DNA of 42,493 bases from DATFGK01 sp046712825 (lineage in GTDB: Bacteria; Actinomycetota; AC-67), in contig JBKKCR010000280.1 of assembly GCA_046712825.1 (NCBI GenBank), positions 1 to 42,493 on the forward strand. The letters are read 5' to 3'. Shown here piece after piece: positions 33,318-41,095 of the stretch (positions within the stretch are counted from its first letter, which is position 1; the number at the start of each line of letters is the position of its first letter). Below the pieces are notes generated by a model. The model worked only from the letters and a program-made list of their open reading frames with translations. It had not been told where the DNA came from and ran no database searches. The position numbers and the translations under genes are program-made.

Positions 33318-34327
33318 GGCGCCCCCCGTCCCGCGAACGCGGCGAGTGCGTCCGGGTTCACGACGTTGACCGGCTCGCCGCCCTCGATCAAGGAGCGGAT
33401 CCCCTCCGCGACCAGGGTCGTCATCCTCTCCTCGGTCTCCTCTGTGGCGCCCCCGATATGGGGCGTGAGCACCAGATCCGGCATCCCGAGGAGAGTGTGG
33501 TCGGCCGCCAGGAACTCATTCGGGAAGTGGTCGAATGCAGCGCCGGCGATCCGGCCCGACCGCAAGGCCTCGAGCAGCGGCTCCTCCTCTGCGATGCCGA
33601 ACCGAGCCGTGTTCACGAACAACGCGCCGGGCTTGATCTTGGCGATCTCCTCCGAGCCGAGCAGCCCCCGGGTCGAGTCGTTCAGCGGCGCGTGGACGCT
33701 GACGACGTCGGAAGCGGCGAGCATCTCCTCGAGGCTCGCCGGCTCGGCTCCCGCCTCGCGGACCGCGTCGTGATCGGCGAACGGATCGGCGGCCAGCACG
33801 CGAGCGCCGAGCGCCGACAGCCGGCGCGCCACCGCCTTGCCGACGGCGCCGCAACCGACGAGACCGACGGTGAGCGAGTGGATCTCGCGGCCGCGGAACC
33901 GCTGGTACGCGATGCGTCCTTCGTGGATCCAGTGTCCGGCGCGAACGTCGTTGTCGGCGCGCACGATCCCGCGCACGAGCGCGTAGATGAGTCCGAGCGT
34001 CAGGTCGGCGACCGCCTCGGCGTTCCGGCCGGGCGCGTGCACGATCGGCACGCCCGCTCGGGTCGCGGCGTCGATATCGATGTTGACGGGATCGGCACGG
34101 CAGCTCGCGACGATGCGGATCGCGGGACGCGCCTCGAAGAGCGTTCCGGGGACGTGGTCGGCCTCGACGATCAGGATCTCGACGCCGGCGGTACGGGCGA
34201 TCAGATCGTCGGCGCTGTGGAGCTTGATCGGAACGTACTCACTCCACGGATCGATCTCGATCTCTCCAAGCGCACGCAGGGCCTCCAGGCCGGGGCCGCG
34301 CAGGGGTGCCAGTGAGAGGAGCCGCAT
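33314..34327 (-). CDS. D-isomer-specific 2-hydroxyacid dehydrogenase
   Basis: A 337-residue protein. The NAD-binding fingerprint is VGLVGCGAVGKAVARRL (GxGxxG at 158-163); the catalytic Arg, Glu and His are Arg242 (NTARFG), Glu271 and His290 (PHIGGATEE). It resembles phosphoglycerate dehydrogenase-like enzymes but lacks the ACT domain. As first gene of the operon with the sugar kinase and aldolase, it may oxidise or reduce a sugar-derived hydroxyacid. ATG 34327 is chosen because it opens the conserved domain; the frame continues upstream to 34567 in the other gene's antisense. Confidence 0.92.
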   Translation of the reverse strand: MRLLSLAPLRGPGLEALRALGEIEIDPWSEYVPIKLHSADDLIARTAGVEILIVEADHVPGTLFEARPAIRIVASCRADPVNIDIDAATRAGVPIVHAPGRNAEAVADLTLGLIYALVRGIVRADNDVRAGHWIHEGRIAYQRFRGREIHSLTVGLVGCGAVGKAVARRLSALGARVLAADPFADHDAVREAGAEPASLEEMLAASDVVSVHAPLNDSTRGLLGSEEIAKIKPGALFVNTARFGIAEEEPLLEALRSGRIAGAAFDHFPNEFLAADHTLLGMPDLVLTPHIGGATEETEERMTTLVAEGIRSLIEGGEPVNVVNPDALAAFAGRGAP

Positions 34328-34343
34328 CGGAAGTGCGGGGAGT

Positions 34344-34772
34344 TTACCCTGACGTGCCCTGTTGCTTCCCCTCAGGTCCGGTGCCCGGCCGGTCCGGCGT
34401 CGCTTCGACCTCCGGAGCCTCCGCTGCGGCCTCGAACCGTTCGTCGTCGTCCTCGAACGCCTCGCCCGGCACGATCCCATACCGAGCGCGGAACACGACG
34501 ACCTTGAGATGGAGGAGGTCTTCCACGATCCGGGCCTCCTCATCGACGGCCGCCTGACGGTTGCCACCCCAGTCGCGCTCCATGACGATCCTCCCCTCGC
34601 GGTCGAGGATCCGGACCACGTCGTGGGAGCCCTCCGGGATGGGGTACCCGAGCTCCGCGGCCTGCTCGGCGATCCGCCGCAGCTTGCGACGGCTCGTCTT
34701 CACCCCGGTCGAGTCGCGCTCGACCCGGTAATGCAGCGCCGCCCAGTCTTCTTCCGGCTTTGGTGAGTCCAT
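34344..34772 (-). CDS. Conserved hypothetical protein with acidic tail
   Basis: A 142-residue cytosolic protein. The core ALHYRVERDSTGVKTSRRKLRRIAEQAAELGYPIPEGSHDVV is basic and helical, followed by a short beta segment (VVRILDREGRIVMERDWGG) and then a helix EEARIVEDLLHLKVVVFRARYG. The last 30 residues are rich in Glu, Asp and Pro and likely disordered. I recognise no family. It precedes the dehydrogenase-kinase-aldolase operon on the same strand with a 16-base gap, so it is probably transcribed with it. Confidence 0.7.
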   Translation of the reverse strand: MDSPKPEEDWAALHYRVERDSTGVKTSRRKLRRIAEQAAELGYPIPEGSHDVVRILDREGRIVMERDWGGNRQAAVDEEARIVEDLLHLKVVVFRARYGIVPGEAFEDDDERFEAAAEAPEVEATPDRPGTGPEGKQQGTSG

Positions 34773-34815
34773 CGCCGAAAAGCGTACCCGAGCCGCCCGG
34801 GGCCCAACGTGGGTC

Positions 34816-34854
34816 GGGGGTGGGCGCGGCCCTTGCCGTGCCGCGCCCACCCCC
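34816..34854. repeat. Perfect 15-bp inverted repeat in a divergent promoter region
   Basis: GGGGGTGGGCGCGGC pairs perfectly with GCCGCGCCCACCCCC across a 9-base loop. It lies between the divergent hypothetical and kelch genes, five bases before a possible -10 box (TATCCT, 34860-34865) for the kelch gene. Being upstream of both genes, it is not a terminator for either and may be an operator or a cruciform element. Confidence 0.7.
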
Positions 34855-34889
34855 TCAGGTATCCTCACCGGCTGAGGCGACCCCACGAC

Positions 34890-36029
34890 GTGCGAAAACT
34901 CAGAAGGATCCTCCGGATCTCCGCGCTGGTACTCGTCGTGATCCTTGTGACCGGCGGCGCGTACTTCGGCTACCTATTGACCAGCAACAGCTACCCCCGC
35001 ACCGAGGCGGACGGCTGGCTGCGCCTGAAGGATCTTCCCAGGCCGCGAGGCGAGGCGGGCTCGACGTTCGCGCTTCCCGGCCCCCCGGGGACGCCGGATA
35101 TCTGCCCGGACGGGCCGTGCGAGCCGCAATTCTTCGTTGTCGGCGGTCTGGCGGGCCCGCTCGCGAAGACCGTGGCCGACGTCGATATCCTCGACGCCAA
35201 GAACGGCGTCTGGCGCCAGGGTCCGGCACTGCCGGACGCGCGTCATCACCCTGCCGCCGCGTCCATCGGCGGAGCCGTCTACGTGACCGGCGGTTCCAAG
35301 AAAGCGACGAACTGGGCACCCGAACGCCAGATGTGGGTGCTCGGGCCGGGCTCGGATACCTGGGACCCGCTCCCGGCGATGCCCGAAGGCCGGATGGGTC
35401 ACGCGATGCTCCCCGTGGCCGGCAAGCTCTACGTGATCGGCGGCCGGGGAGGCTCCAACGTCCTGGTGTACGACCTCGAGCAAGGATGGAGCGAGCGCGC
35501 CCCCTTGCCCGGCCCGCGCGACCATCTTGCCGCCGTCGAGTACCAGGGCAAGATCTACGCGATCGGCGGCCGTGACGACAAGGTACGGACGCGAGTCGAC
35601 ATCTACGACATCGCCGCGGACTCTTGGGCCGAAGGGCCGGAGCTACCGGCGCCGACGAGCGGGATGGCTGCTGAGGTTCTGAAGGACGGGCGCCTCCACG
35701 TCGTGGGCGGTGAGGACCCCGGAACGCTCGGCGGCGGGGTCGTCGACGCCCATTACGTTCTCGATCCGCAGACGAACACGTGGAGCAGCGCCCCCAAAGC
35801 ACTCCTCGCCGTGCACGGCGCAGCGTACGACCAGGTGGCAGGGATCCTGCTCATCTCCGGCGGCGCGCGGCGGCAGGGTGCGTTCTCTCCGATCGCGTGG
35901 ACCGGGGTCACGCAGCGCTTCGAGCCGCAAGGCGTCGGCGCGCCGACATCGACGGCGAGCCCGAGCCCCAGCCCGACCGGAGCCACGACAGGCCCATCGC
36001 CGAGCCCGACCGACTCGTTACCCGGCTAG
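34890..36029 (+). CDS. Membrane-anchored kelch-repeat protein
   Basis: A 379-residue protein starting at GTG 34890. An N-terminal transmembrane or signal-anchor helix (ISALVLVVILVTGGAYFGYLL) is followed by at least five kelch repeats, each with the GG doublet after hydrophobic residues (YVTGGSKK, YVIGGRGGS, YAIGGRDDK, HVVGGEDPG) and a conserved Trp. They would form a beta-propeller outside the cell, used for binding or, less often, catalysis. The C-terminus is a Pro/Ser/Thr-rich tail (SPSPSPT), likely a flexible spacer. It is followed by the LarA-like gene after 21 bases. Confidence 0.9.
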   Translation: MRKLRRILRISALVLVVILVTGGAYFGYLLTSNSYPRTEADGWLRLKDLPRPRGEAGSTFALPGPPGTPDICPDGPCEPQFFVVGGLAGPLAKTVADVDILDAKNGVWRQGPALPDARHHPAAASIGGAVYVTGGSKKATNWAPERQMWVLGPGSDTWDPLPAMPEGRMGHAMLPVAGKLYVIGGRGGSNVLVYDLEQGWSERAPLPGPRDHLAAVEYQGKIYAIGGRDDKVRTRVDIYDIAADSWAEGPELPAPTSGMAAEVLKDGRLHVVGGEDPGTLGGGVVDAHYVLDPQTNTWSSAPKALLAVHGAAYDQVAGILLISGGARRQGAFSPIAWTGVTQRFEPQGVGAPTSTASPSPSPTGATTGPSPSPTDSLPG

Positions 36030-36050
36030 CGGAGGGCCACAGGGGCTGGC

Positions 36051-37436
36051 ATGGATCAGACCATCGTCTTCGGGGACGGCACGCTGAACGTCACGCTTCC
36101 CGACCGAAGCCACGTCGTTTCGCCGGGCCTGTCGATACCGCTCGAGCCGGTGCAAGATCTCGCGGCCGCGGTGACCGAGGCGCTGAGGAAACCCGAGGAT
36201 CTGCCACCGCTGCGCGAGCTCGCGCGCGGGAAGCGGCGCGTGACGGTCGCCTTCGACGACGCGACGGTGCCCTGTTACGCGCCGGTCTGGTCGATCGCGA
36301 TCCCGCTGGTGCTCGCCGAGCTCGAGGCCGGCGGCGTTCGCCGCGAGGACGTCACGCTCCTCTGCGCCAACGCGCTCCACCGCAAGTTCACGCACGAGGA
36401 GCTCGCGACCCTCATCGGTCCCGATCTCGTGAGCGAGTTCGGCGACCGGCTCGTCTGTCACGATGCAGAAGATCCGGAGATGATCGAGCATCTCGGCACG
36501 ACACCGAACGGATATCACGTCGAGCTGTCGCGGCACGTGACCGACGCGGATCTATGCGTCTACGTGAACTGCTCAACCGTGCGCGGGTTCTCCGGCGGCT
36601 GGAAGTCGATCTGCGTGGGGCTTTCCACATACCGGTCCATCCGCCACCACCACAACCCCGACGATATGTCGATGTCCACTGAACGGAACCGCATGCACGA
36701 GATGCTCGACGAGATGGGCGAGCTCGTAACGGAGCGGCTCGGCGTAGACCGGATCTTCAAGCTCGAGACCATCCTGGCCAACCCGCTCCAGGTCGCGGCG
36801 ATCCGCGCCGGAACCGTCGACGGTACGCGCCGGATCGCGCTCGAGACCATCCGCACGCACATGCCTCCGCGCCGGACGCTGCTCGAGGAGAAGGTGGACG
36901 TCGTCGTGTACGGCGTTCCGGAGTGGAGCCCCTACGCCGCCTTCTCGTACCTCAACCCGATCTTGACGCTCATCTCGACGGGTCTCGGCTACCTGGGTGG
37001 CATGATCGAAGCGCTCGGCAAGCCCGGCTGTTCGGTGATCCTGGCGACACCGTGTCGCGACCGCTGGGACGACGTTCACCACCCGTCGTATCGCGAGGTA
37101 TGGGAGCGGGTCCTGCCGGAAACGCGCGACCCGTACCGGGCGAGCGAGCTGTTCGAGACCGAGTACGCCACGCGAGCCGACTACATAGAGCGGTATCGGT
37201 TCGGTTACGGCTTCCACCCCGTGCACGCGATCATGGCGCTCTTCCCCCTGAAGCGTTTGCGGCACGCCGGCCGCGTCTTCGTCGCAGGCGCCGAGAACCC
37301 GTCGCTCGTATCGCACGCGGGCTTCATCCCGGCCGGGTCCGTCGAGGAGGCGCTCGGCGCGGCGTTCGAGATCCACGGTTCGGACGCCGACGTTGCGCTC
37401 GTTCCCTATCCCCCGGCCTTCAACCGCCGGCTCTAG
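36051..37436 (+). CDS. LarA-like protein (nickel-pincer lactate racemase superfamily)
   Basis: A 461-residue two-domain protein. FDDATVPCYAP (residues 68-78) and ALHR (His110) match the LarA N-domain, and RGFSGGWKS (Lys185) followed by His199-201 corresponds to the LarA lysine and histidine that hold the nickel-pincer cofactor. The usual pH motif just before GFSGG appears as NCSTVRGFSGG, so one catalytic histidine seems absent. LarA homologues racemise or epimerise 2-hydroxyacids, and many do not use lactate. The cofactor genes larBCE are not in the window. The stop overlaps the convergent SnoaL-like stop (CTAG). Confidence 0.88.
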   Translation: MDQTIVFGDGTLNVTLPDRSHVVSPGLSIPLEPVQDLAAAVTEALRKPEDLPPLRELARGKRRVTVAFDDATVPCYAPVWSIAIPLVLAELEAGGVRREDVTLLCANALHRKFTHEELATLIGPDLVSEFGDRLVCHDAEDPEMIEHLGTTPNGYHVELSRHVTDADLCVYVNCSTVRGFSGGWKSICVGLSTYRSIRHHHNPDDMSMSTERNRMHEMLDEMGELVTERLGVDRIFKLETILANPLQVAAIRAGTVDGTRRIALETIRTHMPPRRTLLEEKVDVVVYGVPEWSPYAAFSYLNPILTLISTGLGYLGGMIEALGKPGCSVILATPCRDRWDDVHHPSYREVWERVLPETRDPYRASELFETEYATRADYIERYRFGYGFHPVHAIMALFPLKRLRHAGRVFVAGAENPSLVSHAGFIPAGSVEEALGAAFEIHGSDADVALVPYPPAFNRRL

Positions 37437-37819
37437 GCGAAGAACGCGTCGATCGCGCCCTGGTTCTCGGCGAAGACCCACACTTCCGCCGCCTTGCCCT
37501 CGAAGATCTTGAAGACGGCGACGCCGTCGTCTTCCAGGACACGACCGTCTCGTTCCGCCTTCAGTGTCGTGAGCACGATGACGTGGTCCTCGCTCGTGAG
37601 GATATCGCGCGCCGAGATCGAAATGGTTCCCCCCGTCGACTGCCCCAGGCGCGCGAGGAGAGCGAACAGCTCTTGGTGTCCCGTATAGACGCCGGCCAGC
37701 GGGCTCGAGCCGCCCACGTGCCAGAGCACGTCGGGGTCGATCAACCCGGCGACGGTCTCGAGGTCGCCGGCGACGAACGCGTCGTATCCGGCGCGGACGA
37801 GCGCCTCGTTCTGGTGCAT
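37433..37819 (-). CDS. SnoaL/NTF2-like fold protein
   Basis: A 128-residue protein of the NTF2-like superfamily. The opening NEALVRAGYDAFVAGDLETVAGLIDPDVLWHVGG and the later ISARDILTSEDHVIVLTTLKAERDG match the SnoaL-like ketosteroid-isomerase fold: three helices and a curved sheet forming a pocket, with Asp and His residues near its mouth. Such stand-alone proteins have diverse or unknown activities. It stands alone on its strand. Confidence 0.85.
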   Translation of the reverse strand: MHQNEALVRAGYDAFVAGDLETVAGLIDPDVLWHVGGSSPLAGVYTGHQELFALLARLGQSTGGTISISARDILTSEDHVIVLTTLKAERDGRVLEDDGVAVFKIFEGKAAEVWVFAENQGAIDAFFA

Positions 37820-37959
37820 GCTCCCCCCTCGTCCCGGTCCCCACGGGCGACCCTACGCCCGGGGGCCGAGCCCGCACAAGGGGAGCCGGCTGCTCCAGAA
37901 AAAGCGAGAGCGCCGCGGCGCTGGGGGACACCGCGACGCACCCCGCCTAAACCTCTTCG

Positions 37960-38772
37960 CTAGTTGCTCTTACCTGTGCCCTTGTTTCCGGGGCCCGGCG
38001 CGTCTCCGCTGTTCCCCGGCGGCGTCGTCGGCGGTCCTCCGCCCGGGTTGCCCTGCGACTTGTCTCTGCCTTGCTGGACGTTCGCCTTGGCTTTCTCCGC
38101 GTTGTCGATGGCCTTCTGGATCGCGTTCTTGGCCTGATCGGGGACCTTGGCGAGAACCTCGTTCAAAACCGAGATGTGCTTGGAGATCATCTCTTGCACG
38201 TGAGCGAGGAGGGCGTCGGAGTCCTTGCCGAGTGCGATCGCGTGGAGCGCATCGAGCTCGGCGCCGTCGAGCGCGTCCTCGAGCCCCTCGACCGCCTCGG
38301 ACGGATCGCCGCCGGCCGCGATCAAAGCCTCGACCTCAGACAGTCGGATCGACGCGTGCTGCAGCTGAAGAGCGATCCGCCCGACGGGGTCGCGATGCAT
38401 CGCAAGGGAGATCCGCTCGGCTGCGCGCTTGACCCCGTACAGCGCGTCGCCGGGGAGCGCGGACGCCGAGGCGGCGACTGCGCTTCCCGCCCCCAGCACG
38501 AGCGCGATCCCGGCCACGAGCGAGATCGCTCCCATCCGGAGGCCACGGTGGCCGACCGCAGGCACGATCACGTCGTTGCTCGCGCGGTCGGTCCGTAGCG
38601 CTCCCAGATGATCGTGAGCGACCTCGCTCGTAACCGACCGGGTGAGTGTTGACCGAGCGGCCCGCGCCGGGTGGAGGAGCGGCGCCAGGTCGCCCTTGGC
38701 CAGGGCTTCCTCGCCTGCAGTCAGGCGGTCGAGGAGCCGGTCCAGGTCGTCGCGAAGCGATCGGTTTCCCAT
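37960..38772 (-). CDS. DUF5667 membrane protein, possible anti-sigma-type partner
   Basis: A 270-residue protein. The N-terminal 75 residues are cytoplasmic, LRMGAISLVAGIALVLGAGSAV is one transmembrane helix, and the family hallmark ALPGDALYGVKRAAERISLAM follows directly outside, then helical coiled sequence with many Ala, Glu and Leu. The C-terminus is Gly/Pro/Asn-rich. DUF5667 genes in actinobacteria commonly sit next to sigma-factor genes, as here: it begins eight bases after the stop of a sigma-70-family gene. A role in controlling that sigma factor is inferred from this arrangement. Confidence 0.8.
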   Translation of the reverse strand: MGNRSLRDDLDRLLDRLTAGEEALAKGDLAPLLHPARAARSTLTRSVTSEVAHDHLGALRTDRASNDVIVPAVGHRGLRMGAISLVAGIALVLGAGSAVAASASALPGDALYGVKRAAERISLAMHRDPVGRIALQLQHASIRLSEVEALIAAGGDPSEAVEGLEDALDGAELDALHAIALGKDSDALLAHVQEMISKHISVLNEVLAKVPDQAKNAIQKAIDNAEKAKANVQQGRDKSQGNPGGGPPTTPPGNSGDAPGPGNKGTGKSN

Positions 38773-38780
38773 CTCTTCAG

Positions 38781-39389
38781 CTAAAGCGTCGGAGGGGGCC
38801 GATCGGTTGCGTCCTCCTCCAGATCTCGCAACGCTCGGGTGAGGCTGCTCAGGGCCCGATGCTGGAGGGCTTTGACGGTTCCGATGCGTTTGTCCAGCGC
38901 CTCGGCGATCTCCCTCGCGGTCAGACCTGCTCCCAGACGAAGCACCAGCACCCTCCGCTGCTGCTCGGGCAGGCCCTCGATCGCTTTCCAGACCCGCTCA
39001 ACCGCCACGCCGGCGATGGCTCGCTCCTCGGTTCCCAGGATCTCCGCAACGCCCTCGGCCTCCTCGAGACTCTCCTCCCGCCTTCGAGCCAGCCGCCTGG
39101 CCAGGTCGACGGCCCGGTTGTGGGCGATCCGGAACAGCCAGCCCTTGAAGGCGGAGGCGTCCCCGGTGAACCCACGGATCCCCCGCATCGCCTCGAGGAA
39201 GACCTGTCCCGTGAGATCCTCGGCATCCTCACGACGTCGGGTCTGGGTGATCAGGTACGAAAAGACGGGCCCGGACAGGATCCGATAGATCTCGTCGAAG
39301 GCCCGCCCGTCACCGGACCTGGCCCGTGCGACGGCCTCCTCCAGGATGGCGGAACGCTCGCCCTCAGGCCCCCCAAGCTCTACAGGCAT
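38781..39389 (-). CDS. RNA polymerase sigma-70 (ECF-type) factor
   Basis: A 202-residue sigma factor with only regions 2 and 4. Region 2 is YLITQTRRREDAEDLTGQVFLEAMRGIRGF with the conserved DAEDL motif, region 2.4 continues GWLFRIAHNRAVDLARR, and region 4 is LPEQQRRVLVLRLGAGLTAREIAEALDKRIGTVKALQHRAL. A TAAGTT box sits seven bases before the ATG, with no ribosome binding site, hinting at a leaderless transcript. It lies 58 bases downstream of a sigma-B/F-type gene on the same strand, and the DUF5667 gene follows. Confidence 0.92.
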   Translation of the reverse strand: MPVELGGPEGERSAILEEAVARARSGDGRAFDEIYRILSGPVFSYLITQTRRREDAEDLTGQVFLEAMRGIRGFTGDASAFKGWLFRIAHNRAVDLARRLARRREESLEEAEGVAEILGTEERAIAGVAVERVWKAIEGLPEQQRRVLVLRLGAGLTAREIAEALDKRIGTVKALQHRALSSLTRALRDLEEDATDRPPPTL

Positions 39390-39447
39390 CCGCACCAACT
39401 TAACGTCGGTTGCGGCCGTGGCCGGATGAACCCGGGAAAGGAGTTCT

Positions 39448-40206
39448 TCAGCCTTCGAGGGCGCCGACCGCTTCCCGCAGTGCGGAAAGGGTGCGGGACA
39501 GGATGCGCGAGACGTGCATCTGGGATATCCCGAGCTTGTCGGCGATCTGGCTCTGGGTGAGCCCGCGGAAGAATCTGAAGTAGAGGATCTGCCGCTCCCG
39601 CTCCGGCAGGCGTTCGAGGTGCGGAGCGACGCTGGCCCACCCCTCGAGAAGCTCGTACGTGTCGTCCTCCGCGCCGAGCCGTGCGGCGGACGTCTGGCCG
39701 TCATCGTCGGTCGGCGCGTCGAGCGAGCCGATCGAGTGCGCATGGATGGCGTCCATCCCTTCGAGCACGTCGTCCTCGCTGAGACCGGAACGTGTCGCGA
39801 TCTCCGGCACGGTCGGCGAGCGGCCCAATTCCTGCGAAAGCTCCCCAACGACGCGGGAGAGCTGAAGTCCGATCTCCTGAAGCCGTCTGGGGACCCGGAG
39901 CGCCCACCCCTTGTCCCGGAAGTGGCGCTTGAGCTCACCGATGATCGTCGGCGTCGCATAGGTCGAGAACTTCACACCGCGCTCCGTGTCGAAACGCTCG
40001 ATGGCCTTGAGCAGACCGATGCTCGCCACCTGGACGAGATCGTCCACCGGCTCTCCCCGTCCGGCGAACCGATGCGCCAGATACTCGACGAGCGGGTAAT
40101 GGAGCAGCACGAGCTCGTCGCGCGCCGACGGATCCTTCGTCAAGCGGGCGAACAGCTCGTCGGAACGCTGCTCGTCGATGAGACGATCCTCTTCGGAGCT
40201 GGCCAT
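39448..40206 (-). CDS. RNA polymerase sigma factor of the SigB/SigF family
   Basis: A 252-residue stress-type sigma factor. It has region 2 (YPLVEYLAHRFAGRGEPVDDLVQVASIG, then FSTYATPTIIGELKRHFRDKGW), region 3 (VPRRLQEIGLQLSRVVGELSQ, EIATRSGLSEDDV) and region 4 (LPERERQILYFRFFRGLTQSQIADKLGISQMHVSRIL). It is regulated by partner switching: the upstream RsbW-like gene overlaps its start by one base (TAATG). Promoters of the SigB/F type in the window are at 40687 and 41096. GTG 40239 is a less likely start since it would overlap the upstream gene by 34 bases. Confidence 0.93.
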   Translation of the reverse strand: MASSEEDRLIDEQRSDELFARLTKDPSARDELVLLHYPLVEYLAHRFAGRGEPVDDLVQVASIGLLKAIERFDTERGVKFSTYATPTIIGELKRHFRDKGWALRVPRRLQEIGLQLSRVVGELSQELGRSPTVPEIATRSGLSEDDVLEGMDAIHAHSIGSLDAPTDDDGQTSAARLGAEDDTYELLEGWASVAPHLERLPERERQILYFRFFRGLTQSQIADKLGISQMHVSRILSRTLSALREAVGALEG

Positions 40207-40601
40207 TACGCTCTGCTCGCCTCCGTTCGCCGTTTCCACAACCGAAGCGCCGGCCCGGAGTCGAGCCGCTCGAAGCGCGCCTCGTCGGCCAAGGCGGACA
40301 GCACCTGCCAGGTGAGCGTGCGTTCGGCGCCCTCCGGAGGCCAGACGGCCGTCGAGATGTCCGCATCGGTGGAGGCGATCAACTCGAGGGCGCCCTCCTC
40401 GGTCAGGATGATCCGAAGCGTCAAGCTCGTCGCCGGCGCCGCGAACGCGAGGAGCTGTGCGCTCGCTTCATCCACGGCGAGTCGCATGTCGTCGATCGAG
40501 TCGAAGGTGAAGTCCGCTCGGGCAGCGATGGCGGCGATCACCGAACGAAGCACGTGGATGAAGTCCGCCCGCGCTGGAACGGACACCGTTACTTCAGTCA
40601 T
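40206..40601 (-). CDS. RsbW-like anti-sigma factor/serine kinase (degenerate ATP site)
   Basis: A 131-residue GHKL-fold protein. The fold is clear from DFTFDSIDDMRLAVDEASAQLLAFA and the genomic position between a SigB/F-type sigma and a divergent STAS antagonist. In canonical RsbW/SpoIIAB the N-box is E-x-x-x-N, but here Glu45 is followed by Gln49 in place of Asn, and the DxGxG loop is not evident (ALELIASTDADI). It may still bind sigma factor and STAS protein, but ATP-dependent phosphorylation is uncertain. The start follows GAGGA by six bases. Confidence 0.85.
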   Translation of the reverse strand: MTEVTVSVPARADFIHVLRSVIAAIAARADFTFDSIDDMRLAVDEASAQLLAFAAPATSLTLRIILTEEGALELIASTDADISTAVWPPEGAERTLTWQVLSALADEARFERLDSGPALRLWKRRTEASRA

Positions 40602-40655
40602 CTTGTCCTCGCTCTCACTGACGCGGCTTGCGAGCGTACCGAGCCATCCTTCCCC

Positions 40656-40675
40656 AGGATACGCGGATGTATCCT
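40656..40675. repeat. Inverted repeat, possible operator between rsbW-like and rsbV-like genes
   Basis: AGGATAC and GTATCCT are perfect inverted arms around a 6-base spacer, in the divergent intergenic region, just before the sigma-B-type promoter of the STAS gene. It could bind a dimeric regulator or form part of the divergent promoter of the kinase gene. Confidence 0.5.
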
Positions 40676-40686
40676 AGGTTTGATCG

Positions 40687-40712
40687 GTTTGCTCGCCCCG
40701 CTTCATGGGTAG
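40687..40712 (+). promoter_or_regulatory. SigB/SigF-type promoter upstream of the STAS gene
   Basis: GTTT (40687-40690), a 16-base spacer and GGGTAG (40707-40712) match the consensus GTTT-N14-17-GGGTAT/C of SigB/SigF-type sigma factors in actinobacteria. Transcription would start near base 40719. The same architecture precedes the KGG stress gene. Confidence 0.75.
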
Positions 40713-41073
40713 GACGCCCGCTCGGGAGGTGATCAGCATCGACATCAAAGTGGAAACGCGGAAGTCAGGAGAATGGGCTGTGGTCGACGTCGAAGGTGAG
40801 GTAGACGTCTTCACCGCCCCGAAACTCCGGGAGCAGATCATCGCCCTCCTCACCGGAGGCAGCTCTCGGATCGTCGTGAATCTGGAGAAGGTCGGATTCA
40901 TGGATTCCACAGGCTTGGGAGTGCTCGTAGGCGGCCTGAAGCGCGTCAAAGAGAAAGAGGGAACGCTCGCACTCGCGGGCGCACACGGCACGGTGCTTCG
41001 CGTGCTGAATGTGACCGGGCTGAACTCGGTGTTCCCTCTGCACGACACCGTTGATCAAGCGATCGGTTCGTAG
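40705..41073 (+). CDS. STAS-domain anti-anti-sigma factor (RsbV-like)
   Basis: The coordinates give the longest canonical frame (122 residues from ATG 40705). The likely true start is ATC 40738, giving a protein that begins MDIKVETRKSG as in its family: the promoter at 40687-40712 would start transcription after ATG 40705, and GGGAGGTGATC, nearly the full anti-Shine-Dalgarno complement, lies before 40738. GTG 40729 is within that site. The STAS fold has the phosphorylation site GFMDSTGLGVLVG, with Ser68 in full-length numbering. Unphosphorylated, it would release the sigma factor from the RsbW-like protein. Confidence 0.9.
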   Translation: MGRTPAREVISIDIKVETRKSGEWAVVDVEGEVDVFTAPKLREQIIALLTGGSSRIVVNLEKVGFMDSTGLGVLVGGLKRVKEKEGTLALAGAHGTVLRVLNVTGLNSVFPLHDTVDQAIGS

Positions 41074-41095
41074 TCGTTCCGCTTATCTACCTGGG

